Shown one piece after another: positions 1 through 11,992 of a stretch of 64,000 nucleotides of DNA. The notes under the pieces were generated by a model. The model made no database searches. It was not told the DNA's origin and saw only the letters and a program-made list of their open reading frames with translations. Each line of letters starts with the position of its first letter. Positions within the stretch are counted from its first letter, which is position 1. Position numbers and translations under genes: made by a program. Origin of the DNA: Vitellaria paradoxa (taxonomy: Eukaryota; Streptophyta; Magnoliopsida; Ericales; Sapotaceae); contig CM034241.1 of the NCBI GenBank assembly GCA_019916065.1, forward strand, positions 12,809,223 through 12,873,222, written 5' to 3'.

Positions 1-222
1 TAAGAGGTTCAGCACTAGTACCACGTGAACTCGGAACCCTAATAATAATATAAATGCAGTATGCCCTAGCATGATACTAAGTGAAGCAATTATGCACAAA
101 TAGCAATTTCAAACAAGAAATTAGATTTATTTATCAATCTCTTTTTCTTACAATTAATTGTATTTTTGCACTACATAACATATCAAAGAAAATCAATTTG
201 ATTTTAAGGTACTGTTGCTTGG

Positions 223-334
223 TTGTCTCGTAGAAACAAGACCCAACCAACGTACATCATCCTTTGATATCTGCTTAGTTGTCTCATAAAAACAAGACCC
301 AACCAATATACACCATCTTTCGGTGTCTGCTTCT
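223..334 (+). repeat. 56-bp tandem duplication
   Basis: Two imperfect copies with a period of 56 bp begin at 223 and 279. Both contain 'acaagacccaaccaa', followed by a 'catc..tttg/cggtgtctgctt'-like end. They sit inside the LTR-like stretch. Confidence 0.75.
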
Positions 335-1511
335 TAGACCGAATAGGCATCTGCTCATTCGTAGGTTACTGGTCTACTGAAATCGATAACCACCCTTATA
401 CGGGTTTCGAGACTTTCAACCCTTGGATATATATACCTGATATTTTTCAGTACTCTTCAACCCAAACAAAAATAACATTAATTTTCTCTTTAAATTCACA
501 TTGAATAATCTCTATTTAAGTTTAAATTTTAATCCTTATTAACCATAAATTCATCAACACATTACATAACATAAACTTTAATCGCACCAACTGATCTACA
601 TCACGAATAACATTCACATGGCATGTACATCTATATATATATATATATTCAATTTACAACGTCTTAGGTCTTAAATGCATATTCCATCAATAACATGTCA
701 CGGTTTAACAAAAAAAAAAAAATCAATCAAACATTTGATCCTAATGTGTCCTGCGAGCATTCTCTTTTTTTTTTTTGTTTTGTGTAAGTTAATATAATAT
801 ATAAAGATATACAACATGGCCGTGTGCTCAATTGACTTATAAAGGAAAAAAATAAAAAATACACCATTAATTCATTTGACAAGTTTAATAGCAATCATTA
901 CCTCTTTCAAATCATTACTTATTAAAATTATATACATACACTTATTTATATATGTAATGTACTAATAATTTTTTATCATGTAATATACATATGTAAAGAA
1001 ACTGCATTAATTTAAACAGCTCACAGAATGAGACAAAGAAAAACAATTAAATGGGGTTCGCCCCTTACCTGGGTTCACGGCAACTTTATGTATATATATA
1101 TTTACTCCAATTTTTGGTTCATCAAAAAAGCAGAAAACGCAGCCAAATTAAAAAAATACGATGTATTGTGGACAGAAAAGAACACAACACTGCCAGCAAG
1201 AAGGACTGCAACTGCCGCTACCTAGGGTTTTCCTGTTCTCTCTTTCTTTCTATCTCTCTCTCAGGGTTTTTTTTTTATTTATTAAAATAAATACAACCTT
1301 ATATATTTATAGTAACAGTGTTTTAACCCTAATCAACTTAGTTAATTTCCTATTTCTCATAGGTTTAGGAAAGTTACACCTTTTTCTCAAAATTAAAAAT
1401 ATTCTTTCAAATATAACCCAAAATTAATCTTTTTAAATACAACTTAAAATTTAATACCAAAATTTTAAATTAGTAAATTTAAATAACGAAATAAATTCAC
1501 TGAATAATTAA

Positions 1512-1538
<27 letters not shown>
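1512..1538. repeat. (AT)n microsatellite
   Basis: An uninterrupted run of AT dinucleotides. Confidence 0.9.
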
Positions 1539-1543
<5 letters not shown>

Positions 1544-2116
1544 AATTAAATAAAAGTTCGGGTCATTATAGGCAAGGATTATTTCATTTATCTTCGATTT
1601 TTTGACGTTTAATTGTAGGTCCATTTGCAATTCATAAATAGATTTTTGTATTCCACTTTATTTTTTTAAATTGATATGATTTGAATTTCTATAGGATGGT
1701 ATTTATAGCATTAAAATTATACAAAGTATCTTATTGGAAGAATTGAAGTAATTGAGTAATTTTATTTAGTAAAAAATAAAGCGGAGTGCAAAAATCTATT
1801 TGTAAAGTGCAAATGGACTCAACCTATCTCATAACAATAATAAATTGACTAATTATAAATTTACTCACAAAAAATAAAACTAATAAAAAGAAAAATAAAA
1901 CACATGAAAAAGTGGAACATGTATTAATTTTTAAAAATATAAAAGCAAAACAAAAAATCTTAAAAAAAAAAGGACACATATAAGAGTACATTGCCCTGGC
2001 ATGTAACATCTAAAGGGGTGTGTTAAATAGAACTAAAATTATTGCAACACCCATATGATCTTTCCATTGAGTAATATGAAAGAAAATGTCCAAGGTGGAC
2101 ATTGCACATAATAATA

Positions 2117-3134
2117 AGAGTTTTTTTTTTTATGAAAATTCCCTCAAACTATCTATCTTTTTTTTTTATTTAATACTCAAACTATCAAACGCAACTATTA
2201 ATTCTTGAACTATCCAATTCCGTTCTATTTAATACGAATACTAACTTCATCCATTAAAGTTAACCGAAAAACTGTCATGTGCAGATTATGTAACCTTTTT
2301 CATCCTATCTAGGGGCATGATAATCAATTTATATCTTCCTCCCATGTAGCGCCAAAAAGTGCATGTTTTTAAAATATGAATTATTAAAATATATTTTTAC
2401 TAAATATAACTTTATGGATTTATTTTAAATTTTAAATATATCCGTTTAATCCAAATCTATTTAAATTGTATTATTAACTAATATATATGATTATCAAGTG
2501 ATTCAAAAATAATTTACTTACTAATAGTTTAGTTATCTTTATTTATGATATTTATCTAAATATATATTAGTTAATGTTATAATTTAAATACATCTGAATT
2601 AAAAAAATATATTTAAAATTATAAAATTATGAATATAAATTATAATTTTAAATTCATAAAATTATATTGAAAAAATATATTTTAAAACAAAGCATTATCT
2701 CTAAAATATATATTTGGATTTTAAATAAATTCAAAAAATTATATGAATTTAAAATTATATTGAAAAATATATTTTAAAATAAAGCATTATATCTAAAATA
2801 TATATTTAAAATTTACAATAAATTTATAAAATTATATTTAATAAAAATATTTTTTTAATAATTTAAATTCATATTGTATATTTGAAAACATACACTTTTT
2901 GACACTAAATAAGAGGAATAGACATAAATTGATCATTATACTCTTGGGATGAGGGAAAAAAGGTCACAAACCTGCACATAACAAATTTTCTGTCAACTTT
3001 AATGGATGGAATTAGTGTTAAGATCAAATAGAACGAAATTACATAATTTGAAGGTGTAATTGTCATGTTTGATAGTTTGAGAATCAAATAAAAAAAGAAA
3101 GAATAATTTGAAAAATATTTTCATAAAAAACTCT
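2117..3134. mobile_element. 1.0 kb foldback / MITE-like element with long inverted repeats
   Basis: The two ends are imperfect inverted repeats of about 280 bp. The left arm (2117-about 2390) begins AGAGTTTTTT. The right arm (about 2860-3134) read on the minus strand begins AGAGTTTTTTATGAAAAT and follows the left arm through shared blocks such as CTCAAACTATCAAAC and CATCCATTAAAGTT. The element is flanked by AATAATA at 2110-2116 and 3135-3141, a candidate 7-bp target duplication in simple sequence. The core is AT-rich and non-coding, with an internal direct repeat near 2658 and 2752. It is non-autonomous; superfamily not determined (Mutator-type foldback is possible). Confidence 0.75.
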
Positions 3135-3141
3135 AATAATA

Positions 3142-4230
3142 ATTTTATTAGTAATCGACAGTGATCCTTCATGATCAATTATTAAATATAGAATGGTTTG
3201 ATTTTATTGTGAGCTTATTTAATTTATGATAAATAAAAAAATATCATATATAAAATAGAAAACATCATTTAATGAAATAATTAAATATGTAAACTTAAAC
3301 ATTAAGAAAAAATAAATTGAAAAAATAAATTAAAAAAACATTTTAGATAACTAGTATATAATAAAAAGTGTGACATGTGTCAATGTTATAATTAAAAATA
3401 AAAATAAAACAAAAAACAAAAACATATGACATGTATGGATCGCCAACAATTCATCAAATACTCCTAACAATAGTAAAATAATTCATTTTAGACTTAAAAA
3501 CATATAACACCTGTTCATCCTTTAAACAGGAGATAAAATATAAAAAATAAAAAAGTGAGGTATGCATCAACCTATCAAAAAGTTTTAAATATAAAAATAA
3601 TACTTAACATCTAAATAAGAAAACAAAATAAAACTTAAGAAAAAAACAACACGCGTTGACTTCTTATGAAGCCTCAGCAGCCTTACAATTGAAAAATCCA
3701 CGCAAAGAATCATACATGTCTAATATTGTTGACAATAACAATTGACCTAAAGAAAGGCTCATGAGGTCAGTCCTTAATTGTCTCATAAACCGGTGCTGAC
3801 TTTCTATGAAGTCTTGTCTCAACCTAATATTTATTCCTAAGATTTTAATATATTAGTATGGATAACACATAATACTTTAGTGGTGAGTTAATGCTCTACC
3901 AAAATTATAATTCAACCCCAAATTTTGTAGCAATTTACCAGGCAACTCAATAATTATATAAATCAAAATAAATTTTAATACAACGTTTAGTTTTGAATGG
4001 AAGTTAGAGTCACTATATTTTCCACCTTAGCTATTTCTCATCGATAATGTGAAAACAATTATTAAAATTTTAAATTTTTAACTAATAATAATTCAAGTTT
4101 TGCATAAAAATCTTAACAAAAACAGTTATTAATTTACATTTTTTTTTCATTATAGAAATGTTAAACAAATACAGCCTAATGCACACAAGAAATCCTAATT
4201 ACTGAAAGCAAAGGTGATAACAAATGTGCA
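3142..4230. other. AT-rich intergenic DNA
   Basis: Very AT-rich, with stop codons in all frames. I see no supportable gene or element. Confidence 0.6.
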
Positions 4231-4545
4231 ACTATAACCCCAATGGGTTAGATGAGATGGTCTTGGACTAGGACTTAGGGGCTTACCACCCCAAGGTCTC
4301 AAGTTCAAGTCTCCTCTCTAGCAAAAACTTGGGGCCAGCCTCCCGGGCGCAAAGCGTAGTAAAGATTGGTAGGACGGGCCTCCTTGGCTGGACGAACCGT
4401 ATCCAGTTCTTGGGTGTGGGTCCGACTCCCCGCCGCTACGCGAGTTCGCGATTTACCGCTATACATGTTGAGGGGCCGGTATGTATGGCACAAACCAAAA
4501 GAGATTCACTCTCTAGGGGTTTGGCCTAGGGAGTGAATCTCTCAA
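4231..4545 (+). mobile_element. SINE-like, tRNA-related unit ending in a hairpin
   Basis: A sharply GC-richer unit in AT-rich DNA. Its start has a Pol III box-A-like TAGATGAGATGG (about 4250) and, 40-50 bp on, a box-B-like AGTTCAAGTCT (about 4302), both degenerate. The body (4330-4490) is GC-rich. The 3' end (4501-4541) is a 17-bp inverted repeat with one G:T-type mismatch and a 7-nt loop. The overlapping short frames on both strands have no family resemblance. No clear poly(A) tail or target duplication was found, so the class is inferred. Confidence 0.45.
4501..4541. repeat. 17-bp hairpin
   Basis: Arm 4501-4517 starts GAGATTCACTC and arm 4525-4541 ends GAGTGAATCTC. The loop is GGTTTGG. It closes the SINE-like unit. 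Confidence 0.85.
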
Positions 4546-5680
4546 GGTTAAATCCTAACAAATGTGCAACTGTAAGATTTAATTGCCAATGATCATGAAA
4601 AAGATTCAACTTTGATTCAAGAGTTTATTTGCCATAGCTTCTAAGAAAATGAAGAACGCATTTGCAATTATATATATAAATAACAAATGACTAATCAGGA
4701 AAATACCATACAAATCAAATTTACCACAAAAATCTTACTTAATTGGTACCACATAAGGAGTGGAAACAAATAGAGAGTCGAGTCGAGCTGGATTTTAACT
4801 CATTTGACATTGGATTGAGTTATTTATAGTGGATTCAAACTTGAGCGCAATTTGAACTTTTATATAAACTTGAGCTCAATTCAATAAAAAAGAATTGAGA
4901 CTTAAAATCAATTTGCAAATAGCCCGATTAAGCTGAAATAATGTCATTTTAGTCTAAAATAAAATAAAAAAATATTATAAAAAATAAGAAAAATATTAAA
5001 TGCATTCCTTCATTAATAATTTTTTCCACTTCATATATACTACTATTTTTTGTTAAAACTATTATAGAGTGGGAAAACTAATAAAGGAGCGCAAATATTT
5101 TCACCTAAAAAATATATATACACTACTTTATCAAATAGGCTCGCAAACTTTTGAGTCAAACTTTTCTAAACTCAGACTCCTTTTGGAGTGACAAAAAATC
5201 TGAAAAATGATAAAAAAAACACTAAAAAACTCTAAAAGTCATTCACTTTTTATCTTATTGTACGAATTACAAAAAAAAAAGTCTAAAATTTATTCACTTT
5301 TTATCTTACTGTACGAATTACAAACAAATAACTTATCTCATTTTATTTTAGTTTTTTTTCACTCCAGACGCATTTTTGATCTCAATGTTAAATAAGCATA
5401 AATTGAGCTTAATTCTACCTAATTTTAATCATGAATCGAACTCAAGTCAGACTTTTTTTCAAACGAAGAAAAGTAACTCAAAAAAAAAAAAAGAAAAAAC
5501 TCAGTTGATTTCCCTCTTTATTACACCCCACACACAACCATCTCCCCCCTCGAGGGGCCCCCCAAAACTGGTATAACAAATTGATAACAGCTTTCTACGA
5601 GTATTTTTTTTTTTTTTTGGGTTGGTTTTATGGTGCATATTAGCACTATTTATGCCAATATAGTCGGGCAAGAACTATTT
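4546..5680. other. AT-rich intergenic DNA with a 50-bp tandem duplication
   Basis: No gene. Two near-copies of a roughly 44-bp segment (around 5231-5274 and 5280-5324) share 'attcactttttatctta' and 'gtacgaattacaaa'. The short frames here arise from this repeat and from A-runs. Confidence 0.6.
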
Positions 5681-5819
5681 AGTGGATTGTTGTTAATGAA
5701 ATCATAGTCTAAGACCACGGTTGTTGGTTGACACAGAAAGCGCTATATCATAGTGCGGTTGTAGGTCTGCAGGAGAAACTGCTCTTTCAGAGTGCGATTC
5801 TTTTAATCCCCAACATCAA

Positions 5820-6060
5820 CAATCGCCATTTGAGAAGGCAATTTTACTTCGTATAAACCCTCCCCCCAGTGCCCCTCGGTCAGTCGATCGCTCTCCGTCT
5901 CCCTCACTTTATTGCTCTCTATCTCTCTCTATTGTGCTCAGTGTTCAATCACCAACAATCTTAACCGGCGTTTGCCTCCATTTTCGCGATCAACCACCAA
6001 CAAAACACACATCTACCCTTCCTTGCCTGCGCAAACCAGTCACCTATCTCCTCCACCATT
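5820..6060 (+). promoter_or_regulatory. Orphan promoter and first-exon-like segment
   Basis: The base composition changes abruptly from AT-rich to C/T-rich. A TATAAA (5852-5857) is followed by a pyrimidine-rich stretch (5858-5960) typical of plant transcription starts and 5' leaders, then a C-rich stretch ending at a good splice donor (GTAAGTT at 6061). The T-rich DNA after it looks like a first intron. No downstream exon could be recognised. It may be a captured or abandoned gene start. Inference only. Confidence 0.35.
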
Positions 6061-6589
6061 GTAAGTTCCTCCCACTTCCCTTTGTTGCCATACGTGGTTT
6101 GTCTGTCTCCCACCATCTGTTGAAACCTTTGAGTTGATAACAGATGACCCATGGGTGTTGGTATTCCTTAGCTATTTTGTTGGTCCCCGAGTTGACACAT
6201 AAGCCCCTATTTTGCCTTCCATTTTGTATGGTTTCTGATTAAAGTGTGTGATTGTTTGGAAACTAATTAATTTGAAACTGTGATAGTTTAATTTGAATTT
6301 TTGGTTGGTACTTTGGGTTTTCAGTTATGAATTTAATGACATTTATTTGGACTAGAAATGTTAAAAATTGTGACTTTTTCAATTTTGTTATGTGGGTGCT
6401 TAGATTGAAAATTTACATGATCATAACTATTAAAAATTAAGTACAAATTGCAACAATTAGAATTATTAAAAATTAATAAAAATTCAAATTGTTAAAATTT
6501 GTGACAAATACAAATTGATTACAAATTGTGATAATAAAAAATTGTTATTAATTAGTCAATCTTACAAATTTAAATTTACAATTAGAATT

Positions 6590-8617
6590 TAGAAAAAACA
6601 AATCACGACTTTTAAGCATGATGTTTCACTTTTTATCTCAGTCACAAAAGTGTGATTGATCCAGGTGAGATTGTAAGTCACATATTTTTTATCACAGTTT
6701 ACAACCGTGATCGAAAACTTACAACAATTACACACTAAAAGCATGATTTTTATGATAAAAACTGAGATGAAAAGAAATCTAATGTGATCTTTTATGTATT
6801 TTGATCTCACTTTTTTTGAAAAATCGTGATCAAATATAAACAAATAATCACGCTGAAAAAATGGATTAATTTTAAAAATAATAAAAATCCACATGACAAT
6901 CTACTATCATGCCATCATAGCACTGTTTGCCACCTTGTCATTATAGCAACCTTATATATTTCATATTTTTTTGTTGCTGCTAAAAATCGAACCAGTGCCA
7001 TTCCTTTGGAAGTTAATATAATTGATCGCTAGTCCAACCTATCATTTATATATACATTTTGCATATTAATATATATAAACAAATTTTTATCACTTTAAGG
7101 GTTACTAAAAGTAATAAAATTCTATTATTTTAAGTTTTTTACAATAATTTATTATGACTTTTGTCAACCAATTAGTAGTTAAAAGTTTCATTTTTCCTAA
7201 TCAATTGATCGGAAAAAATGATAAAAAATTTACTTTTATTTAATTATTTTAACTTTTTACAACAACTTGAAATTGTAAGTAATATATAGAACAATGCGAA
7301 TACTTAATAAATAATTTATGAATATCTATTATATTTAATTAAAAATAATCTCAAATCTTTTTCTTATTTTCCTTTACTCTTTGTGTATAGTATATATTTA
7401 ATCATAACTCACTATTTATAATATATTTTTCTTCATTCTGTATTATATTTTTAAAAGTAATTAGGTCGCATTTAGTTTTAGTTCTAGAAAATTATTGTTT
7501 AAAACAAAATTTTTAAAAACTATTTTAAAAATTTATTTGTAATACAAAAAATATTTTCAATGATTATATTCAAAACTTAGTTCTAAGAAAACAAAAAAAT
7601 GAAAATTTTTATTATTTTTATTTCTAAATTTTTATCACTTCCAACAAAATATAAAATAATGTCACTTTTAATATAAATAATATTAAAGATACACTAAATA
7701 TTTATTAGATCCTAAATATTTAATATTCAACTCGTTATAAGTTATACAAATTATGAAGACTACTTCCATATATTTACTAAAAAAATAATAATTATATATT
7801 TAGCGTTATTTAAATTTGATTTGATAAATTTAGTTTTAACATTAATTTAAAATTTTTTTGTTTATTGATCTATGATTATAGTTTTTATATCATATTCAAT
7901 TAATTAAAATTAATAAATATAAATAATATTAAAGATACACTAAATATTTATTAGATATTAAATATTTAATATTAACCTCGTTATAAGTTATACAAATTAT
8001 GAAGACTACTTCTATATATTTACTGGAAAAAATAATAATTATATATTTAGCATTATTTAAATTTGATTTGATAAATTTAGTTTTAACATTAATTTAAAAT
8101 TTTTTTGTTTATTGATCTATGATTATAGTTTTTATATCATATTCAATTAATTAAAATTAATAAATAAATGTTACAATAAAGTTTACAAAATCTAATTTAA
8201 ATCATATAAGATGATAAACAAAATTATTTCAGAGAGATATAAAGAAAAAAATAACAATATTATCTCTCATTCTTTTAATTATCTCATTTTTTTTAAGATA
8301 TAATTTTACTCACTTTTTGATCTCAGTTTTTTCTAGAGATGTTTTCACTGATCTTTTATCTCATTTTTTTTCTAGAGATAGTTTTCACTAATTTTATATC
8401 TCAATTTTTTATTCAGATGGTTTCCACTGATCTTTTATCTCGTTTTAAATACAATTACAATTTTAACAAAAATGAGATAAAAAGTATTAAAAATAACTTT
8501 TATCTCAGTTTTTTAATTAGAGTAAGATAAAAAGTTTAACTCACAAATCTTTATCATGCTTTTTTTAAAACCGTAATCTTTATGAATTTCTTAGTGTGAT
8601 CTTTATCAATTATTGTA
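6590..8617. mobile_element. CACTA-like relic with subterminal repeats
   Basis: The right end, read on the minus strand, is ACTACAATAATTGATAAAG, close to the CACTACAA terminus of plant En/Spm elements. Both flanks carry many short repeats in both orientations: TTTTATCTCA(G/T)TTTTT units at about 8271-8520, and related TTTTTATCTCAG, ACTGAGATGAAAAG and TTTTGATCTCAC at 6600-6870. Such clustered subterminal repeats are typical of CACTA elements. No transposase is visible and the exact left end was not found. Confidence 0.35.
7671..8162 (+). repeat. Tandem duplication, 246-bp unit
   Basis: Copy 1 starts at 7671 and copy 2 at 7917, each beginning ATATAAATAATATTAAAG. They match almost base for base, with a few substitutions and a one-base indel. 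This is a local duplication inside the CACTA-like relic. Confidence 0.9.
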
Positions 8618-8628
8618 GTAGTATGCGC

Positions 8629-9479
8629 TTGATAAAATAAAACAAATATAGTAAATGTGACAAACTTATATTTATAATTCGAATTCAGAAAGGGAAAATC
8701 ACTCCACCAAGACTAAATTTTTAAGTAGTGTTATAAAATGAAGATTAATAAAGAAATATTATTATTAATCATATATACTTTATAAAATGAGACAAATATA
8801 GTAAATGTGAGTAATTTGAATTTAAAATTCGAATTTAGAAAGAAAAAATCACTCCTTCAAGACTAAATTTTTAAGTGGTGCTATAAAATGAAAATTAATA
8901 AAAAAATATTATTATTAATCATATGTGCTTTATAAAATGAGACAAATATAGTAAATGTGAGTAATTTAAATTTAAAATTTGAATTTAGAAAAAAAATCAC
9001 TCCTCCAAGACTAAATTTTTAAGTGGTGTTATAAAATTAAGATTAATAAAACAATACTATTATTGATCATAGGTGCTTTATAAAATGAAACAAATATATG
9101 AAATGGGACTAACTTAAATTTAAAATTTGAATTTAAAAAAATATCACTCAGCTTATTACGATATTTTTAAGTAGATTTGTAAAACTTTACGTAATAAAAA
9201 TATAATTATTAACCATGTGCACTTGATAAAATAAAACAAATATAGTAAATGTGACAAACTTATATTTATAATCCGAATTTAGAAAGGAAAAATCACTCCA
9301 TGAAGACTAAATTTGTAAGCAGTGTTATAAAATTAAGATTAATAAAAAGATATTATTATTAATCATATGCACTTTATAAAATGAGACAAATATGGTAAAT
9401 GTGAGTAATTTAAATTTAAAATTCAAATTTAGAAAGAAAAATCACTCCTCCAAGACTAAATTTTTAAGTGGAGTTATAA
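8629..9479 (+). repeat. Satellite-like array, ~150-bp units, left part
   Basis: The motif (T)ATAAAAT(A/G)A(A/G)AC recurs at 8631, 8781, 8931, 9079, 9225 and 9375, spaced 146-150 bp. Units fall into types by the next segment (GACAAACTTATATTTATA, GAGTAATTT, GACTAACTTAAATTT) and the types recur in order, giving a higher-order period near 595 bp. The array is cut at 9479 by a large insert and resumes at 12746. Confidence 0.85.
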
Positions 9480-11074
9480 TGTAATAACCTGAATATTTTT
9501 TTTCCTTAATTAATTTGCTTAAGTATGGTGGTGATATTTATTATAGTAAAAATCTAGAAAAATTGAGAATTTGAAAATTTTTGGAAAGATAAAATAAGTT
9601 GCAAAGATTTTCGGATTTAATTTCACCCTATGTAGGAGTTTAATGTAAAATTTCTAAACTTTTATCTAAACAATTCCTAACCCGATTACCTATTTGGTTC
9701 AACCTAAGCCCATTAACCTATGGGTCAACCCATCCTTCAACTCACCTCAACTCACTTTATCACTCATTAAGTTGACTCATGAACAGTAACTCTCAATCAT
9801 TTCTCTGCAAATCTTATCTTTTTCCATCTATCCTCCTATACTTCTTTCAAATTATTTGGTTAATTAGTCAAAAAGAAGCAAGATTCCCAGATCATGCCAT
9901 CTATTGTCCATTCAAGACTCTACATTAAAGTTTTTGAAGCATAGGAAGTGGAGGTTGTCTTCTCCACCGACACTTCCCCTACACCCCTATGGCTTCTTAT
10001 AAAACACTTCCTCTCTGTGAAAGAAAAACAAATTCTAAGGTTTTCAAAGAGCTGTAAGGTTTGTGTGTTTTTAAAAAATAAAATAAAATAAAATACCTCG
10101 CATCTTGGGCGCAGGGAAGCCGAAACTTCGACATGATGTAGCCCAGTATGTTGACAGCTCTCTGTTTATAACTTCTGATGTGATTTTGACCGTTAAAATG
10201 ATGGAATTAGGCTTCGGCTAAAACATAAAAGTTGTAGCCCTTTAAGTTTTCTTTCCAATCCAAAAAGTTTTGCATCAATCTGATTTTGTAAGTCAAAAGT
10301 TATGCTCAAAATACTGAACATATGTAAAATTGTATTTTCTGAACAAATTGAATTCAAGGCTGTTTTTGAACCTTCAGACTTTAGAATTTTAAAAAGTGTA
10401 AAACATAAAATTTGTAGGTCTTGAAGTCTAGTTTCTATAAATATAAAGTTTATAGATATCAGAGTTCTACTCTATTTTATATGAATTTTCTTTGACGATG
10501 CCATCTCTACTTAGCCTTTAATAGATGCTTGTTCGGTTTTTTTTTTTTATATAAGAATTTTATGTCTATAGATTGATTTAAATGTTCAATTACCCTCTGT
10601 TAGTTATAGATATGTTAATGATTTCTATTCATGTGTAATTTTGTTCACAAGGCCTAATCTAATAAAGCATTTATACTGATTGATGAAATACTAAAGTGGA
10701 CTATTAAGTTGATACTACTTAGTTATCTTCCAATTGATATGAAATTATTTTAAATTAGAATAATTCTATGGACATTTGTGGATATCTTGAAGCCGAAAAC
10801 CTGTGATAAGGGTTTGATTATAAATAAGATGATGATTGGAATTTACTCAAATTATTTTGAATATTGTTATTCTACTACCAAATCAGAAGTTTAGAATGTA
10901 TTAACTTTGTAAATCTCACATTAGCTTAATTGTTCAACTGATGTACTATACTATCTAGTTAGAATAAAATAAAAATTATAAATTTTCTAAAATTAAATAT
11001 AAGCCCCAAGAGCTATTTATTATCTTCATATTCCATAAAATAATAAAATAAAGAGGAAAAAATGAAAAAACTGG

Positions 11075-11155
11075 GATTGAAGCCAATAAGGTTCGAACTT
11101 GCGACTTCAAATCACAATTAGGGTCGCCCTCCCACTAAGCTGCCAACCTCGACTT
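11075..11155 (-). other. tRNA-like segment 1
   Basis: Minus strand: AGCTTAGTGGGAGGGC resembles a tRNA D-arm/box A (consensus TAGCTCAGTGGTAGAGC), and GCAAGTTCGAACC about 40 nt later resembles a T-arm/box B. The acceptor stem does not pair, so it is not a functional tRNA gene. Confidence 0.5.
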
Positions 11156-11920
11156 AATTAATATACCATTAAAAATAATTTTATTCTTATCTAAGGTAGT
11201 ACGGTAAACTTGTCAAAAGAATTAACTAAAATACTAATTTGAATTCTAAATTATTTCTACGTACTTGCTATTTGTTAATTTACATGTAGTACCTACCTTT
11301 GTGATAATAATATTGGTGACTATGTTAAATCTTTGATTTATTAAGAATTATTATTGAATTATGAATTGAAATAAAATGCTTAGAATATACTGCATATGAC
11401 TGAATAAATCCCACTTAGGATTCATCACTCGAGAATATTGCCGGTTACTATTAAAAAAATGTCCTATTTCTATACAAGGTACCCTTGGGAATGTTAAAGG
11501 GTGAGAATAAATTAAGTCACTCAGTGCTAAAGTTATCTTTAGCAATGCGGTGGTGGGTGGGTAGAAATGGCCTTTTAGGTGAAGATGGGAACATATGCAT
11601 TTTATTTAGGAGATTCTCCCTTCTGACCTGACCAGTCAGGTAGTCGGTCGTGACGGCTAGGTTTTTGGTGGGTAACACCGTCGGAATGCATTGGATGCTA
11701 AGCCCATAAAGTCATTGGTTTCCAAGGCTGGGGGTAGAGGAGGATAGGAGTATGACTACCCTAGGAGGATTTAGATTAAACCCCTTTATCAAATTTTACT
11801 ATGACTAGCAACCTATCTTACTTATGTATGAATGATGTGTTGGAATTATTTAATTATATTTAATTCCTTTAGATGAATATTTTATAAAAAGATGTAGAAA
11901 AGAAAATATATGAAACCTAT

Positions 11921-11992
11921 ATCGCTATGGGATTTGATCCCGAAACCTTAAAGATCTGAATTTGAGATCCCTACCACTGCGACACCAATTTC
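11921..11992 (-). other. tRNA-like segment 2
   Basis: Minus strand: GTCGCAGTGGTAGGG resembles box A. GATCT...AGATC forms a perfect 5-bp anticodon-like stem with a 7-nt loop, followed by a T-arm-like CGGGATCAAATCCC. The acceptor stem is missing and the loop lacks the usual T33, so it is a decayed or imitating tRNA sequence. Confidence 0.5.

Larger units (their letters stand above)
1..1560 (-). mobile_element. LTR-like fragment, probably old gypsy LTR
   Basis: There is no coding sequence. The layout resembles the minus-strand gypsy LTRs at 16384 and 23438. It has a short tandem duplication (223-334), a GC-richer stretch with a 'cttacctgggttcac' segment (about 1065-1080), then a CT-rich tract. 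Read on the minus strand, a TATA-like CTATAAATATATAAGG near 1300-1315 precedes a GA-rich leader. I cannot find both ends, so this is an inference from organisation only. The open frames near 1028-1430 are low-complexity and not genes. Confidence 0.25.

Noticed and set aside
1028..1427. Overlapping small frames with hydrophobic ends
   Set aside because: Low-complexity, CT-rich tract inside an LTR-like stretch; no homology pattern or gene context.
4305..4529. Two overlapping 60-odd codon frames on opposite strands
   Set aside because: Explained by the GC-rich SINE-like unit, which lacks stops by composition.
8629..9480. Regularly spaced repeats resembling a CRISPR array at first glance
   Set aside because: Units are ~150 bp, similar throughout with no unique spacers, and the genome is a plant's.
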